Source: Micromonospora chokoriensis | GTDB lineage: Bacteria; Actinomycetota; Actinomycetes; Mycobacteriales; Micromonosporaceae | Reading direction: 5' to 3' | Assembly: GCF_900091505.1 (NCBI RefSeq) | Contig: NZ_LT607409.1 | Coordinates: 3,286,001 to 3,350,000 of the forward strand | DNA: 64,000 bases | Part shown: positions 1 to 11,876 of the stretch, piece after piece | Position numbering within the stretch: the first letter of the stretch is position 1 | Layout: each line of letters begins with the position of its first letter | Made by a program: the position numbers and the translations under genes | Notes under the pieces: generated by a model | What the model was told of the DNA's origin: nothing | What the model saw: the letters and a program-made list of their open reading frames with translations, nothing else | The model's database searches: none

Positions 1-316
1 GCAGGTGGCCGACGCGATCGTGTCCACCTCGGCCCGGCGGTTGGTCACGCTGAACCTCGCCGCGGAGAAGGAGACCCTCGGGCTCTCCGTCGCCGATCAC
101 CTCGCGGCTCTGCACTGGTACCTGCCCGAGCTCAAGGTCGATCTCGTGCTCGCCGACGCCAAGGCGGTGGGTGACCCCGAACCGGTCGAACGTGCGGCAG
201 AATCGCTGGGTGCCCGCCTGGTCCTCGCCCCCGTCGCCGTCACCGGTGGCACTCCCCGCCATGATCCGGCTGCCCTGGGCGCCGCACTGGTGCCTGTCCT
301 GGGTGCCGATCGTTAG
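1..316 (+). CDS. yvcK: YvcK-type gluconeogenesis factor, C-terminal end (cut by window start)
   Basis: This is the last ~105 residues of a protein entering from the left edge; the frame is open from base 2 and ends with TAG at 314-316. The text resembles the C-terminal part of the CofD-like YvcK family, proteins that bind UDP-sugars and affect carbon flux and cell-wall precursor supply. The main support is position: YvcK directly upstream of WhiA is a conserved order in Gram-positive bacteria, usually behind rapZ. No start codon is claimed because the N-terminus lies outside. What remains is too short to show the nucleotide-binding motif, so the family call rests on similarity plus context. 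Confidence 0.72.
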   Translation, partial: QVADAIVSTSARRLVTLNLAAEKETLGLSVADHLAALHWYLPELKVDLVLADAKAVGDPEPVERAAESLGARLVLAPVAVTGGTPRHDPAALGAALVPVLGADR

Positions 317-370
317 ACACGTACGTAATCTCCGGCGACACGCCGGAACCGGTCCGTGAGGGGACGCACA

Positions 371-1351
371 ATGGCGATGACGGCCGCGGTCAAGGACGAG
401 CTGAGTCGGGTCGACGTGCCCAAGCCCTGCTGCCGGCGGGCGGAGATGGCCGCGCTGCTGCGCTTCGCCGGCGGCCTGCACATCGTCTCCGGCCGTGTGG
501 TGGTGGAGGCGGAACTGGACACCGGGGCGGTGGCCCGGCGGCTGCGCCGGGAGATCGCCGAGGTCTACGGCTATCCCAGCGAGATCCACGTGCTGGCCTC
601 CGGTGGGCTGCGCAAGGGCAGCCACTTCATCGTGCGCGTGGTCAAGGACGGCGAGGCCCTCGCCCGGCAGACCGGCCTGCTCGACGTGCGCGGTCGCCCG
701 GTGCGTGGCCTGCCCCCGCACGTGGTGGCGGCGAACGTCTGCTGCGCCGTCTCCGCCTGGCGGGGCGCGTTCATGGCGCACGGGTCGCTGACCGAGCCCG
801 GCCGATCCAGCGCGCTGGAGATCACCTGCCCGGGGCCGGAGTCGGCGCTGGCGCTGGTCGGCGCGGCCCGCCGCATCGGCATCACCGCGAAGAACCGTGA
901 GGTACGCGGGGTGGACCGGGTGGTCGTCAAGGACGGCGACGCGATCGCCGCGCTGCTCACCCGCATCGGCGCGCACTCCAGCGTGCTGGCCTGGGAGGAG
1001 CGCCGGGTACGCCGCGAGGTGCGCGCCACCGCCAACCGGCTGGCCAACTTCGACGACGCCAACCTGCGCCGGTCGGCGCGCGCCGCGGTCGCCGCCGCCG
1101 CCCGGGTCACCCGTGCCCTGGAGATCCTCGCCGACGAGGCGCCCAACCACCTGACCGACGCCGGGCGGCTGCGCCTGGAGCACCGGCAGGCGTCGCTGGA
1201 GGAGCTGGGCGCGTTGGCGGACCCGCCGCTGACCAAGGACGCCATCGCCGGGCGGATCCGCCGACTCCTGGCACTGGCCGACAAGCGGGCCCGGGACCTC
1301 GGCATCCCGGATACCGAAGCGGCAGTCACGCCCGACATGCTCGTGGTCTGA
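371..1351 (+). CDS. whiA: Sporulation regulator WhiA
   Basis: A 326-residue protein of normal WhiA length. The N-terminal half is the LAGLIDADG-like fold; the C-terminal half ends in the WhiA helix-turn-helix, visible around the stretch [18 protein letters not shown]. In Streptomyces WhiA works with WhiB to switch on sporulation septation and chromosome-segregation genes. The ATG at 371 is chosen over the in-frame GTG at 356 because GAGGGGAC (357-364) is a well-placed ribosome binding site and homologues start [11 protein letters not shown]. It lies 54 bases after yvcK in the same orientation, consistent with one unit. Confidence 0.95.
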   Translation: MAMTAAVKDELSRVDVPKPCCRRAEMAALLRFAGGLHIVSGRVVVEAELDTGAVARRLRREIAEVYGYPSEIHVLASGGLRKGSHFIVRVVKDGEALARQTGLLDVRGRPVRGLPPHVVAANVCCAVSAWRGAFMAHGSLTEPGRSSALEITCPGPESALALVGAARRIGITAKNREVRGVDRVVVKDGDAIAALLTRIGAHSSVLAWEERRVRREVRATANRLANFDDANLRRSARAAVAAAARVTRALEILADEAPNHLTDAGRLRLEHRQASLEELGALADPPLTKDAIAGRIRRLLALADKRARDLGIPDTEAAVTPDMLVV

Positions 1352-2672
<1,321 letters not shown>

Positions 2673-2680
<8 letters not shown>

Positions 2681-3875
2681 CCTCCGGACCCTCGACGACC
2701 TGCTCGCCGAGGGGGTGTCGGGTCGGCGCGTGCTGGTGCGCGCCGACCTGAACGTCCCGCTCGACAAGCAGACCGGTGCGATCACTGATGATGGTCGGAT
2801 CCGCGCGGTGCTGCCGACCCTCGGCGCGCTGGTCGAGGCCGGCGCGAAGGTGGTCGTCTGCTCGCACCTGGGCCGCCCGAAGGGCGCGCCGGACCCGCAG
2901 TTCAGCCTGAGCCCGGTCGCCGGGCGGCTCGGTGAGCTGCTCGGCGCTCCGGTGCACTTCGCCACCGACACCGTCGGCGAGTCGGCCCGTTCCACCGTCG
3001 CGGACCTGGCCGACGGCCAGGTCGCCCTGCTGGAGAACCTGCGCTTCAACGCGGGCGAGACCAGCAAGGACGAGGCCGAGCGGGGCGCCTTCGCCGACCA
3101 GCTCGCCGCGTTCGGCGACGCGTACGTGGACGACGCGTTCGGTGCGGTGCACCGCAAGCACGCCAGTGTCTTCGACGTGCCGGCCCGGTTGCCGCACGTC
3201 GCGGGTCGACTGGTGCTGCGTGAGGTCGAGGTGCTGTCCAAGCTCACCGGTGACCCCGAGCGGCCGTACGTGGTCGTGCTCGGTGGGTCGAAGGTGTCCG
3301 ACAAGCTCGCCGTGATCGAGGCGCTGCTGCCCACTGTCGACCGGCTGCTCATCGGCGGCGGGATGTGCTTCACCTTCCTCAAGGCCCAGGGCCTGGAGGT
3401 GGGCACCTCGCTGCTGGAGAAGGACATGGTCGACACCTGCCGCAACCTGCTGGAGCGGGCCAACGGCAAGATCCTGCTCCCGGTCGACGTGGTGGTCGCG
3501 GACGCGTTCGCCCCGGACGCCGCGCACGACACGGTGCGCGTGGACGGCATCCCGAGCCACCGGCTCGGTCTGGACGTCGGCCCGGAGACGGTGGCCGGCT
3601 TCAGCGCCGCCCTGTCCCAGGCGAAGACGATCTTCTGGAACGGCCCGATGGGCGTGTTCGAGATGCCGGCGTTCGCGGCGGGCACCCGAGGAATCGCCGA
3701 GGCGATCACCAAGGCCGACGCGTTCAGCGTCGTCGGCGGCGGTGACTCGGCGGCGGCGGTCCGTGCCCTGGGGCTGGACGAGTCGTCCTTCGGGCACATC
3801 TCCACGGGCGGCGGCGCCTCCCTGGAATACCTCGAGGGCAAGACCCTCCCCGGCATCGCGGCCCTGGAGAACTGA
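2673..3875 (+). CDS. pgk: Phosphoglycerate kinase
   Basis: A 400-residue kinase that transfers phosphate from 1,3-bisphosphoglycerate to ADP. Substrate-binding RADLNVPLD is near residue 24, GGSKVSDKL in the middle, and the nucleotide-binding [10 protein letters not shown] and GGGDSAAAV motifs are in the C-terminal domain. Length is normal. The GTG start at 2673 follows CGGAAGG with suitable spacing. tpiA follows after only two bases, so the two are cotranscribed. Confidence 0.97.
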
Positions 3876-3877
3876 AC

Positions 3878-4669
3878 ATGGCGAGCACCACCCGTCGGCC
3901 GCTGATGGCCGGCAACTGGAAGATGAACCTCAACCACCTTGAGGCCAACCTGCTGGTGCAGAAGCTGGCGGCCAGCCTCACCGAGAAGCAGCTCACCGAG
4001 GTCGAGACGGTAGTGCTGCCGCCCTTCACCGACCTGCGTACCGTGCAGACCGCGGTGGACGGCGACAAGCTGCTGATCGGCTACGGCGGGCAGGACCTCT
4101 CCCCGCACGCGTCCGGCGCGTACACCGGGGACATCTCCGGTCCGCTGCTGGCGAAGCTCGGCTGCACGTACGTGGTGGTCGGGCACTCCGAGCGGCGGGC
4201 CTACCACCACGAGGACGACACCGTCGTCAACGCCAAGGTGAAGGCGGCGCTGACGCACGGCCTGACCCCGATCCTCTGCGTGGGGGAGGGGCTGGACGTC
4301 CGCGAGCAGGGCACCCACGTGGCGCACTGCGCCGACCAGCTCGACGGGGGACTCGCCGGCCTCACGCCCGAGCAGGTGCGGCAGGTCGTGATCGCGTACG
4401 AGCCGGTCTGGGCGATCGGCACGGGCAAGACCGCGACCCCGGAGGACGCCCAGGAGGTGTGCGGGGCGGTCCGGCAGCGACTGGCGGAGCGCTTCGACCA
4501 GGACACCGCCGACCAGGTCAGGGTCCTCTACGGCGGCTCGGTCAAGGCGTCCAACGTCGCTTCGATCATGGCCCAGCCGGACGTGGACGGGGCCCTGGTC
4601 GGGGGCGCCAGCCTGGACGCGGAGGAGTTCGCGCAAATCTGCCGCTTCCCGGAGCACCTCGCTCGCTGA
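3878..4669 (+). CDS. tpiA: Triosephosphate isomerase
   Basis: A 263-residue TIM barrel interconverting dihydroxyacetone phosphate and glyceraldehyde 3-phosphate. Active-site residues are visible: N13 and K15 in AGNWKMN, H103 in VVGHSERR, E175 in [11 protein letters not shown], and the phosphate-binding YGGSV near the end. The ATG is two bases after the pgk stop. All catalytic residues are present, so it should be active. Confidence 0.97.
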   Translation: MASTTRRPLMAGNWKMNLNHLEANLLVQKLAASLTEKQLTEVETVVLPPFTDLRTVQTAVDGDKLLIGYGGQDLSPHASGAYTGDISGPLLAKLGCTYVVVGHSERRAYHHEDDTVVNAKVKAALTHGLTPILCVGEGLDVREQGTHVAHCADQLDGGLAGLTPEQVRQVVIAYEPVWAIGTGKTATPEDAQEVCGAVRQRLAERFDQDTADQVRVLYGGSVKASNVASIMAQPDVDGALVGGASLDAEEFAQICRFPEHLAR

Positions 4670-4765
4670 TCGCTCGGTATCCTGGACACCGCCCGTCCGC
4701 CGGTCGGTGCCGCCGTGCCCGATCAGACCGGGCGAGGATCGCTACGAGAGGAACTGACCCCAGCC

Positions 4766-5026
4766 ATGCCGATCTGGTTCGCATACACGTTGATCGTGTT
4801 GCTGGTCATCACGAGCATTCTGCTCACCCTGCTGATCCTGCTGCACCGCGGCAAGGGCGGCGGTCTGTCGAGCATGTTCGGCGGTGGCGTCAGCTCCAGC
4901 CTCGCCGGCTCGTCGGTGGCGGAGAAGAACCTCGACCGTTACACCGTTCTGGTGAGCGTCGTCTGGTTCGCCGCCATCGTCGGTCTGGGGCTCTGGCTCC
5001 GCCTGCAACTGAACAGCGTCTCCTGA
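4766..5026 (+). CDS. secG: Preprotein translocase subunit SecG
   Basis: An 86-residue membrane protein with two hydrophobic segments (about residues 4-24 and 54-75) joined by a Gly/Ser-rich loop (GGGLSSMFGGG), typical of SecG, an accessory part of the SecYEG channel. The ATG at 4766 follows GAGAGGA (4746-4752); an upstream in-frame start would add a non-conserved basic stretch. secG after tpiA is a conserved actinobacterial arrangement. A terminator follows immediately. Confidence 0.93.
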   Translation: MPIWFAYTLIVLLVITSILLTLLILLHRGKGGGLSSMFGGGVSSSLAGSSVAEKNLDRYTVLVSVVWFAAIVGLGLWLRLQLNSVS

Positions 5027-5049
5027 GCGAGCGCTTCAAGTCGTACAAT

Positions 5050-5091
5050 CTGCGCGCGGTCCGTCACTCGACGGGCCGCGCGCAGGCTTTT
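5050..5091 (+). terminator. Intrinsic terminator of gapA-pgk-tpiA-secG
   Basis: CTGCGCGCGGTCCGT (5050-5064) pairs with ACGGGCCGCGCGCAG (5071-5085), a 15-bp stem with one G-U pair and a 6-base loop, followed by GCTTTTCT. It lies just after secG. TACAAT at 5044-5049, overlapping its start, could be a -10 box for rbpA. Confidence 0.85.
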
Positions 5092-5166
5092 CTCCGCTGC
5101 ACCGCGTCGCCCGCCGCCCACCCCTGCACGACGGCGGGTCCCCTCCGACGACAGGAGCGAGCAGCC

Positions 5167-5508
5167 GTGCCGAGTGGCAACGTCATCCGTGGCGCCCGTG
5201 TCGGGTCCGCACCCATGCGCCCCGACGAGCGGCACCAACCCGCCCCCCGACAGGACGTCACCTACTGGTGCCGCAACGACCACCGGACCGACATCCGGAT
5301 CGCCGCGGACGCCGAACCGCCTGCGGTGTGGGACTGCCCCCGTTGTGGCCTACCCGCCGGCCAGGACGCGCAGAACCCGCCAGGCCGCGTCCGCGCCGAA
5401 CCGTACAAGAGCCACCTGGCGTACGTGAAGGAGCGGCGCACCGCCGAGGAGGGCGAGGCGCTGCTGGCCGAGGCGCTCGCCGCGCTCCGCCGACGACGCG
5501 GCGAGTGA
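5167..5508 (+). CDS. rbpA: RNA polymerase-binding protein RbpA
   Basis: A 113-residue actinobacterial transcription factor that binds the principal sigma factor and stabilises open promoter complexes. Zinc-ligand cysteines appear in TYWCRNDH and WDCPRCG; the basic linker and C-terminal sigma-interaction helix (KSHLAYVKERRT) follow. The GTG at 5167 has AGGAG nine bases upstream (5153-5157). In Streptomyces rbpA is under sigma-R control, but I see no GGAAT/GTT promoter here; TACAAT at 5044-5049 may be the -10, giving a leader of about 110 bases. Confidence 0.93.
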   Translation: MPSGNVIRGARVGSAPMRPDERHQPAPRQDVTYWCRNDHRTDIRIAADAEPPAVWDCPRCGLPAGQDAQNPPGRVRAEPYKSHLAYVKERRTAEEGEALLAEALAALRRRRGE

Positions 5509-5533
5509 CAGCCGCGCCGCCGACGGGCTGCGC

Positions 5534-6304
5534 CTAACGGAGGCTGCGGAAGCGGGCGGGTACGTCGGCTGCGGCGGCCCGGTCCAGCAGCCACCGGGTG
5601 CGGCTCACGCCGTGCACCCCGGCGGCCGGCAACTGCACCGGCCCGGCGCCCGCCAACGCCATGCCCACCGCACGGGCCTTGTCGGCGCCGCCGGCCACCA
5701 GCCAGACCTCGTCCGCGGTGTTGATCGTCGGCAGGGTGAGCGTGGTCCGCACCGACGGCGGCTTGGGGCTGCCTCGCACCGCGCTGCACGGCCGGGTGTC
5801 GTAGTGCACCGGGTGCTCGGGGAAGACCGAGGCGACGTGCCCGTCCTCGCCGACACCCAGCATCAGCACGTCGAAGTGCGGCAGCGTGGCGTTGCCGGGC
5901 CGGGCGGCGCGCGCCAGCTCCTCGGCGTACTCCGCTGCCGCCGCCTCGGGGTCGTTGCCGGCCGGGCCGTCGGACGCCGGCATCGGGTGCACCCGGGCCG
6001 GGTCGAGCGGCACCACGTCCAGCAGGGCGGCACGGGCCTGGGTCTCGTTGCGGTCCGGATCGCCGGCGGGCAGGAACCGCTCGTCGCCCCACCACACGTC
6101 GACCCGGGACCAGTCCACCGCGTCGCGGGCCGGCAGCGTCGCCACCGCCCGGTAGACGGCTGCGGCGATCCGACCGCCGGTGAGCACCACCGACGCCTCG
6201 CCCCGGTCGGCCTGGGCGTCGAGCAACTTCACCAGCAACCGGGCGGCCACGGCCTGCGCCAGCAGGTCGGCGTCGGCGTGGACGGCGACACTCGCCTCAC
6301 TCAT
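5534..6304 (-). CDS. pgl: 6-phosphogluconolactonase
   Basis: A 256-residue member of the DevB/SOL family, hydrolysing 6-phosphogluconolactone to 6-phosphogluconate in the oxidative pentose-phosphate pathway. Family motifs VDVWWGDERFLP and LMLGVGEDGHVASVFP are clear. It is the last gene of the minus-strand tkt-tal-pgi-zwf-opcA-pgl series but is separated from opcA by 128 bases holding a perfect 17-bp hairpin, so it may be expressed at a different level. It converges on rbpA with 25 bases between stops. Confidence 0.93.
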   Translation of the reverse strand: MSEASVAVHADADLLAQAVAARLLVKLLDAQADRGEASVVLTGGRIAAAVYRAVATLPARDAVDWSRVDVWWGDERFLPAGDPDRNETQARAALLDVVPLDPARVHPMPASDGPAGNDPEAAAAEYAEELARAARPGNATLPHFDVLMLGVGEDGHVASVFPEHPVHYDTRPCSAVRGSPKPPSVRTTLTLPTINTADEVWLVAGGADKARAVGMALAGAGPVQLPAAGVHGVSRTRWLLDRAAAADVPARFRSLR

Positions 6305-6377
6305 GGGATGCGCCTTCGTTTCCCGACCGCCGAGCGGTCGTCGTCGCGTCGTGCCGGGCGGATGCGCCCGGAGGTTT

Positions 6378-6413
6378 CGGGGCAGGGCCGGGTCGTGACC
6401 CGGCCCTGCCCCG
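6378..6413 (-). terminator. Perfect 17-bp hairpin between opcA and pgl
   Basis: CGGGGCAGGGCCGGGTC (6378-6394) pairs exactly with 6397-6413 around a 2-base loop. Read on the minus strand it comes right after opcA and ahead of pgl. There is no strong T run. It could be a partial terminator or an RNA stability hairpin. Confidence 0.65.
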
Positions 6414-6432
6414 ACGTCGTGCCGGTGGTGGA

Positions 6433-7449
6433 TCAGCTCTCGCCGCTGGTGCCGGAGTGCGCGGTCACGCCGGCCTCGGCGCGCTGCGCGGTAGCCGGAT
6501 CCTTCCAGACGTGCACCCGCTGCGCGGGACGCTGCTCCAACCCCCGCAGCCCCACGGTCGCGCCCAGCGCCTCCGCGTATACCTGGTCGGCGTCCAGGCG
6601 GCGCAGCTCCTCGGCCAACTCGTCGCCGAGCGGGCGGCGGACCAGCGGCAGAGCCCTGTCGTCCTGACCCGTCCGCCGGAACACGGCCATGCTGTCCTCC
6701 CGGGTCAGCGTGAGCTGGTCACCGTTGGCGCAGCTCAACTGCACCTCACGCATCCGGGGGAACTCGTCGGTGTCCACCCGGCGCGGGGTGATGCCCAGCC
6801 GGCTGGACAGCCAACCGACCATCAGCGCGGCCGTCGGGTCGGTGGCCGGCGCGACGACCGTCGCCTCGGTGACCTGCTCGCTGGTCGTGTCGAACGCCCC
6901 GGCGACGAGCGTCCGCCACGGGGTGATCCGTGTCCAGGCCAGGTCGGTGTCGCCCGGCGCGTAGTCCCGGGCCCGCTGCCGCAGGGCCTCCACCGGGTCG
7001 GCGGCCTGCGCCGCGTCGGTGATCCTCCGGTCGGCGACCACCCCGAGGAAGTCGGTGGCGATCTCCGCCGGCGGCTCCCCGTGCCACCAGGTGACCACCG
7101 GCACGTCGGGGACGAGCAGCGGCATCACGACCGACTCGGCGTGCAGGGCCAGCCGACCGTACATCCGGGTGACCACCGCCTCGCACGGGCCGAGTCGCCC
7201 GCCGACGACGATCTCCGCGTCGAGCCGGTTGCGGTCCCGCTCGATGTCGGAGCGGACCACGACGACCAGCCGGCACGGGTGGGCGGCGGCGGCGATCGTC
7301 GCCGCCGCCTCCGCCTCCCGGACCCGCTTCTCGTCCACGACCACGATGAGGGTGAGCGCCATGCCGCTGGCCACCCCGCCGGCGCTGCGCCGCTCGGCGG
7401 CGAGCGCCTTGACCACCTCGTTGCCCGTGGTGTCCCACAGCCCGATCAT
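6433..7449 (-). CDS. opcA: Glucose-6-phosphate dehydrogenase assembly protein OpcA
   Basis: A 338-residue actinobacterial/cyanobacterial protein needed for full activity of glucose-6-phosphate dehydrogenase. The [16 protein letters not shown] start and [19 protein letters not shown] region are typical. The ATG at 7449 makes a 4-base ATGA overlap with the zwf stop, which decides this start over one four codons upstream. Direct coupling to zwf fits its role as a Zwf partner. Confidence 0.95.
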   Translation of the reverse strand: MIGLWDTTGNEVVKALAAERRSAGGVASGMALTLIVVVDEKRVREAEAAATIAAAAHPCRLVVVVRSDIERDRNRLDAEIVVGGRLGPCEAVVTRMYGRLALHAESVVMPLLVPDVPVVTWWHGEPPAEIATDFLGVVADRRITDAAQAADPVEALRQRARDYAPGDTDLAWTRITPWRTLVAGAFDTTSEQVTEATVVAPATDPTAALMVGWLSSRLGITPRRVDTDEFPRMREVQLSCANGDQLTLTREDSMAVFRRTGQDDRALPLVRRPLGDELAEELRRLDADQVYAEALGATVGLRGLEQRPAQRVHVWKDPATAQRAEAGVTAHSGTSGES

Positions 7450-9005
7450 GCTCGTCTCCAAGCGCGACCCTCACGGGCCAGCATCTCGTCGGAGGCTCGC
7501 GGCCCCCACTCACCGGCCCGGTACGGCTCCGGCGTGGTGCCCTCCCAGGCGTGCTCCAACGGGTCGATCACCTGCCAGCTCTGCTCGACCTCGGCGGCGT
7601 CCGGGAACAGGGTGCGGTCGCCGATCAGCACGTCCAGGACGAGACGTTCGTACGCCTCCGGGCTGGACTCGGTGAACGCCTCGCCGTACTGGAAGTCCAT
7701 CGCGATGTCGCGGACCTCCATGGTCGTGCCCGGCACCTTCGAGCCGAACTTGAGCACCACGCCCTCGTCCGGCTGCACCCGGATGACCAACTGGTTGTTG
7801 CCCAGCGACTCCATGTCGGCGTCGTTGAACGGCAGGTGCGGCGCCTTCTTGAAGATGATGGCGACCTCGGTGACCCGCCGGGGCAGCCGCTTCCCGGCCC
7901 GGATGTAGAACGGCACCTCGGCCCAGCGGCGGTTCTGGATGCCCAGCCGCACCGCCACGTACGTCTCCGTGGTGGAGTCGGTGGGGACGTCCTGCTCCTC
8001 CCGGTAGCCGACGGCGCGTTCGCCACCCACCCAGCCGGGCAGGTACTGACCGCGGACGGTGTCCCGGGCGACGTCCCTGGGCAGGGTGATCGCCTTGAGC
8101 ACCTTCAGCTTCTCGGCCCGGATCTCGTCGGCGTCGAAGCTGGTCGGCTCCTCCATCGCCACCAGGGCGAGCAGTTGGAGCAGGTGGTTCTGGAGCACGT
8201 CGCGGGCGGTGCCGACGGTGTCGTAGAAGCCGGCCCGGGTGCCGATGCCGACGTCCTCGGCCATGGTGATCTGCACCGAGTCGACGTACTTGGAGTTCCA
8301 CAGCGGCTCGAACAGGTTGTTGGCGAACCGCAGGGCGAGGATGTTCTGGACCGTCTCCTTGCCCAGGTAGTGGTCGATCCGGAAGACGTCCTGACTGGTG
8401 AACACGTCGTCGACGAGGTCGTTGAGCGCCTTCGCCGACGGCAGGTCGTTGCCGAACGGCTTCTCCACCACGACCCGACGCCAACCACCGGACTTCTTGT
8501 TGTCGGCCATGCCGGTGCGGGCCAACTGCTTGAGCACGACGGGGAACGCGGCCGGCGGGATGGAGAAGTAGAAGGCCGCGTTGCCGGTGATGCCGTGGGT
8601 CTGCCGCAGGTCGTCCAACGTCGAGGCCAGCGTGTCGAAGGCCGCGTCGTCGTCGAACGACCCGCCGACGAACTTGATGTTGCCGGCCAGGCGTGCCCAC
8701 ACCTCGTCGCGCCACGGGGTACGCGCGTGCTTGCGGGCCGCCTCACACGCGAGGGTCTCGAAGTCGCCGTCCCCCCAGTCGCGGCGCGCGAAGCCGAGCA
8801 CCACGAAACCCGGTGGCAGCAGCCCCCGGTTGGCCAGGTCGTAGACCGCCGGGAGCAACTTCTTACGGGCCAGGTCGCCGGTCACCCCGAAGATCACCAG
8901 AGCACAGGGCTCCGGGATCCGGGGCAACCGGCGGTCCTGCGGGTCGCGTAGCGGGTTCACCGAGCCATCACCTCGCTCCGCTTCAGTCACGTCGTCCATC
9001 GTCAC
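7446..9005 (-). CDS. zwf: Glucose-6-phosphate 1-dehydrogenase
   Basis: A 519-residue enzyme catalysing the first oxidative pentose-phosphate step. The NADP-binding motif [13 protein letters not shown] is near residue 38 and the active-site motif RIDHYLGKE is mid-protein. The GTG at 9005 forms a GTGA overlap with the pgi stop; an in-frame ATG at 8999 is the alternative. Codons 6-16 ([10 protein letters not shown]) are encoded by DNA resembling the element found at the tal-pgi and sufU-sufT junctions, so the N-terminal extension may come from such an insertion. Confidence 0.95.
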   Translation of the reverse strand: MTMDDVTEAERGDGSVNPLRDPQDRRLPRIPEPCALVIFGVTGDLARKKLLPAVYDLANRGLLPPGFVVLGFARRDWGDGDFETLACEAARKHARTPWRDEVWARLAGNIKFVGGSFDDDAAFDTLASTLDDLRQTHGITGNAAFYFSIPPAAFPVVLKQLARTGMADNKKSGGWRRVVVEKPFGNDLPSAKALNDLVDDVFTSQDVFRIDHYLGKETVQNILALRFANNLFEPLWNSKYVDSVQITMAEDVGIGTRAGFYDTVGTARDVLQNHLLQLLALVAMEEPTSFDADEIRAEKLKVLKAITLPRDVARDTVRGQYLPGWVGGERAVGYREEQDVPTDSTTETYVAVRLGIQNRRWAEVPFYIRAGKRLPRRVTEVAIIFKKAPHLPFNDADMESLGNNQLVIRVQPDEGVVLKFGSKVPGTTMEVRDIAMDFQYGEAFTESSPEAYERLVLDVLIGDRTLFPDAAEVEQSWQVIDPLEHAWEGTTPEPYRAGEWGPRASDEMLAREGRAWRRA

Positions 9006-10651
9006 GCCCGGAGCTGACCGGCCGCGTCGAGCAGTTGGGCGACACCGGCAGCACGGTCGGTCAGGTGCAACCGCAGCACCGGACGCTCCCGACCGGCGAG
9101 GGCCTGCCGGTCACCGGCGGCCTGCGCCGCCTGCAACTCGCCGAAGGTGTACGGCTTGCCCGGCACCGCCAGGTCCTCGGCGACCGCGCCGGTCACCTGG
9201 AGGTAGCTGCCCACCTGCGGGCCGCCCTTGTGGTACTGGCCGGTCGAGTGCAGGAACCGCGGCCCCCAACCGAAGGTGACCGGCCGCCCACCCGCCTGGG
9301 CCAGCAGCGACCGCAGCCGGGCCGCGTCGGCGTCGGCGAACCGGTCGAGGTACGCCATCACCGCGAGGTAACCGTCGTCGCCCAGCCCGTCGAGCAGCCA
9401 GCGCAGCACCCCGGCCAGGTCCCCGGGAGCGCCCTGCGGGGCGTACACCTCGATCGCGCCCTCGGTGAACGACGGCGTCTCCGCCGGCAGCCCCGAGGCC
9501 AGGATCTTGTTGGTGTTCTCCTTGGACTCGGTGACGTTCGGCTGGTTGAACGGGTCGATGCCGAGCACCACACCGGCCACCGCGGTCGCGTACTCCCAGG
9601 CCAGGAACTGCGCGCCGAGCGGGCCGTTGACGGCCACGTCCGGGTTGGCGCCGCCACCCGGCACGTCACCGGCGGCCAGCGCGCCGCCGTAGCTGACGGT
9701 CAGCACGTCCGACCCGGTGGCGCCGGGGCTCTGCGGGGACTCCACGACCACCGGGAGGATGCCCACCCCGGCCTTGCCGGTCGACTCGGCGATCAACTGC
9801 TCGGCCCAGTCGCCGAGCCCGTCGATGCCGGTGCCGTCGGAGAGCAGGGCGACCTTGTCCCGGGCCAGCGTCGCCGCCGCGCCCAGGGCGGCGCCCAGCG
9901 CGAGCGCCGGGTTGTTCTGGTCGGCGCCGAGCGACGTGGCCAGTGCGTCGGCCTGGTCGAGCAGCTCCGCGACCTCGACCCCGGCCAGCGCCGAGGGCAC
10001 CAGACCGAACGCGGTGAGCGCCGAGTACCGGCCCCCGACGTTCGGGTCGGCGAGCACCGTGAAGGCGCCCATCTCGTTGGCGGTGGCCTCCAACGGCGAA
10101 CCCGGGTCGGTGACGATGACGAAGTGCCGGCCGGCCTCCGCCTCGGTCATCCCGGCGTCCAGGAACGCCTGCCAGTAGGCGCGTCGGTGGCTGTCGGTCT
10201 CCACCGTCGACCCGGACTTGCTCGCCACCACCACGACGGTGCGCTCCAGCCGGTCACCGAGGGCCGCGCGGACCTGGCCCGGGTCGGTGGTGTCCAGCAC
10301 GGTCAGCGGCTTACCCAGCGTCTGGGTGATCACCTCGGGCGCGAGCGACGAGCCGCCCATGCCGGCGAGCACCACGTGATCCAGGTCGGCCAGCTCGGCC
10401 TTCAGCTCGGCCAGCTGCGCCAGCAGCTCCCGGCTGCGCCGGTGGGTGTCCACCCAGCCCAGCCGGATCTTCGCCTCGGCCTCGGCGTCCGGACCCCACA
10501 GGCTGGCGTCCTTGCCGGCCAGCTTGCCCGGGACGCCGGCCTTCACCAGCGCGTCCCGGGTCGAGGCGGGCGCGGCCTTGTCGACCGCGTCCGCGCCGTA
10601 CACGGAGAGCCCGGCCGCTGCCTCGACCGGCCCACTCAACAGGTCGCTCAT
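9002..10651 (-). CDS. pgi: Glucose-6-phosphate isomerase
   Basis: A 549-residue isomerase of glucose 6-phosphate and fructose 6-phosphate. Sugar-phosphate-binding texts [15 protein letters not shown] and [13 protein letters not shown] and the later [10 protein letters not shown] are SIS-domain signatures. The ATG at 10651 is chosen because it lies within the duplicated GCATGAGCGA motif and follows GGAG; upstream in-frame codons are repeat DNA. The protein is the form that accompanies transaldolase in actinobacterial pentose-phosphate operons. Confidence 0.92.
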   Translation of the reverse strand: MSDLLSGPVEAAAGLSVYGADAVDKAAPASTRDALVKAGVPGKLAGKDASLWGPDAEAEAKIRLGWVDTHRRSRELLAQLAELKAELADLDHVVLAGMGGSSLAPEVITQTLGKPLTVLDTTDPGQVRAALGDRLERTVVVVASKSGSTVETDSHRRAYWQAFLDAGMTEAEAGRHFVIVTDPGSPLEATANEMGAFTVLADPNVGGRYSALTAFGLVPSALAGVEVAELLDQADALATSLGADQNNPALALGAALGAAATLARDKVALLSDGTGIDGLGDWAEQLIAESTGKAGVGILPVVVESPQSPGATGSDVLTVSYGGALAAGDVPGGGANPDVAVNGPLGAQFLAWEYATAVAGVVLGIDPFNQPNVTESKENTNKILASGLPAETPSFTEGAIEVYAPQGAPGDLAGVLRWLLDGLGDDGYLAVMAYLDRFADADAARLRSLLAQAGGRPVTFGWGPRFLHSTGQYHKGGPQVGSYLQVTGAVAEDLAVPGKPYTFGELQAAQAAGDRQALAGRERPVLRLHLTDRAAGVAQLLDAAGQLRA

Positions 10652-10691
10652 GCCGTCACTCCGCTCCGCTGCGTAGCGCGCTCGCTCATGC
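10644..10691 (-). repeat. Duplicated stop/start junction tal-pgi
   Basis: On the minus strand GCATGAGCGA occurs at 10691-10682, where it contains the tal TGA, and again at 10653-10644, where it contains the pgi ATG. Between them is a GAGCG/GGAGCG-rich spacer ending GGAGTGACGGC, which supplies the pgi ribosome binding site. The same spacer ending (GGAGTGATGGC) recurs at sufU-sufT. Confidence 0.6.
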
Positions 10692-11861
10692 GCCACCGGC
10701 CTTGTCGGCAGCCTTCGCGTTGCTCGTGGCGGCCTTGTTCGGGGAGCCGGTGCCCGAGGCGGCGGCCTTCAGCGACTTGGTCACCCCGTCGAGCAACTCC
10801 TGCCAGCTGACCTCGAACTTCTCCACGCCCTCGCGCTCCAGGGTGGCGATCACGTCGGCCATGTCCACCCCGACCGACTCCAGGTCCGCGAAGACCTGCC
10901 GGGCCGCGTCGTAGGAGCCGGTCACGGTGTCGCCGCGGGTCTCGCCGTGATCGGCGTACGCGTGGATGACCGACTCGGGCATGGTGTTGACGGTGCCCGC
11001 GGCGATCAGCTCCTCGACGTAGATCACGTCCCGGTAGTCCGGGTTCTTCGTCGAGGTGGACGCCCACAGCGGCCGCTGCGGGTGCGCGCCGGCGGCGGCG
11101 AGCGCCTTCCAGCGGTCGGAGGAGAACACCTCGGTGTAGCGCTCGTACGCCAGCTGGGCGTTCGCTACCGCTGCCTTGCCCTTCAGGGCCTTGGCCTGGT
11201 CGGACCCGACCTTCTCCAGCCTCTTGTCGACCTCGGAGTCGACGCGGGAGACGAAGAACGACGCGACCGACCCGATCGTCGACAGGTCGTGGCCGTTGGC
11301 CTTGGCCTGCTCCAGGCCGGCGAGGAACGCCTCCATGACCGCCGAGTAGCGGTCCAGGCCGAAGATCAGCGTCACGTTGACGCTGATGCCCTCGGCCAGG
11401 GTGTCGGTGATCGCCGACAGGCCCGCCTCGGTGGCCGGGATCTTGATGTAGAGGTTGGGCCGGTCGACCAGCCACCACAGCGCCTTGGCCTCGGCGACGG
11501 TCTTGTCCGCGTCGTGCGCGCTGCGCGGGTCCACCTCGATCGAGACCCGACCGTCGACACCGTCGCTGCCGTCGTACGACGGGCGCATCACGTCGCAGGC
11601 CCAGCGCACGTCGTACGTGGTGAGCATGCGCACGGCCTCCTCCACGTCCACGCCACGGGTGGCGAGGTCGCGGAGTTGCCAGTTGTACTCGTCGGCGTCG
11701 CTGAGTGCCTTCGCGAAGATCGTCGGGTTGGTGGTGACACCGGCCACGTGCTTCTCGCGGCGGAGCTGGTCCAGCCCGCCGGAGCTCAGGCGTACCCGGG
11801 AAAGGTCGTCGAGCCAGACCGCCACGCCTGCGGCGGTCAGCTCATTCAGCTTGTCGGTCAT
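10686..11861 (-). CDS. tal: Transaldolase
   Basis: A 391-residue transaldolase moving a dihydroxyacetone unit between sugar phosphates. The Schiff-base lysine lies in [26 protein letters not shown] and [13 protein letters not shown] are further family motifs. The ATG at 11861 is preferred to GTG 11870 because GAGGGA sits about 10 bases before the ATG but too close to the GTG. The last ~25 residues are a low-complexity Ala/Lys/Asn tail. tkt ends 15 bases upstream. Confidence 0.95.
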   Translation of the reverse strand: MTDKLNELTAAGVAVWLDDLSRVRLSSGGLDQLRREKHVAGVTTNPTIFAKALSDADEYNWQLRDLATRGVDVEEAVRMLTTYDVRWACDVMRPSYDGSDGVDGRVSIEVDPRSAHDADKTVAEAKALWWLVDRPNLYIKIPATEAGLSAITDTLAEGISVNVTLIFGLDRYSAVMEAFLAGLEQAKANGHDLSTIGSVASFFVSRVDSEVDKRLEKVGSDQAKALKGKAAVANAQLAYERYTEVFSSDRWKALAAAGAHPQRPLWASTSTKNPDYRDVIYVEELIAAGTVNTMPESVIHAYADHGETRGDTVTGSYDAARQVFADLESVGVDMADVIATLEREGVEKFEVSWQELLDGVTKSLKAAASGTGSPNKAATSNAKAADKAGGA

Positions 11862-11876
11862 GCCGTCCACGCTCCC

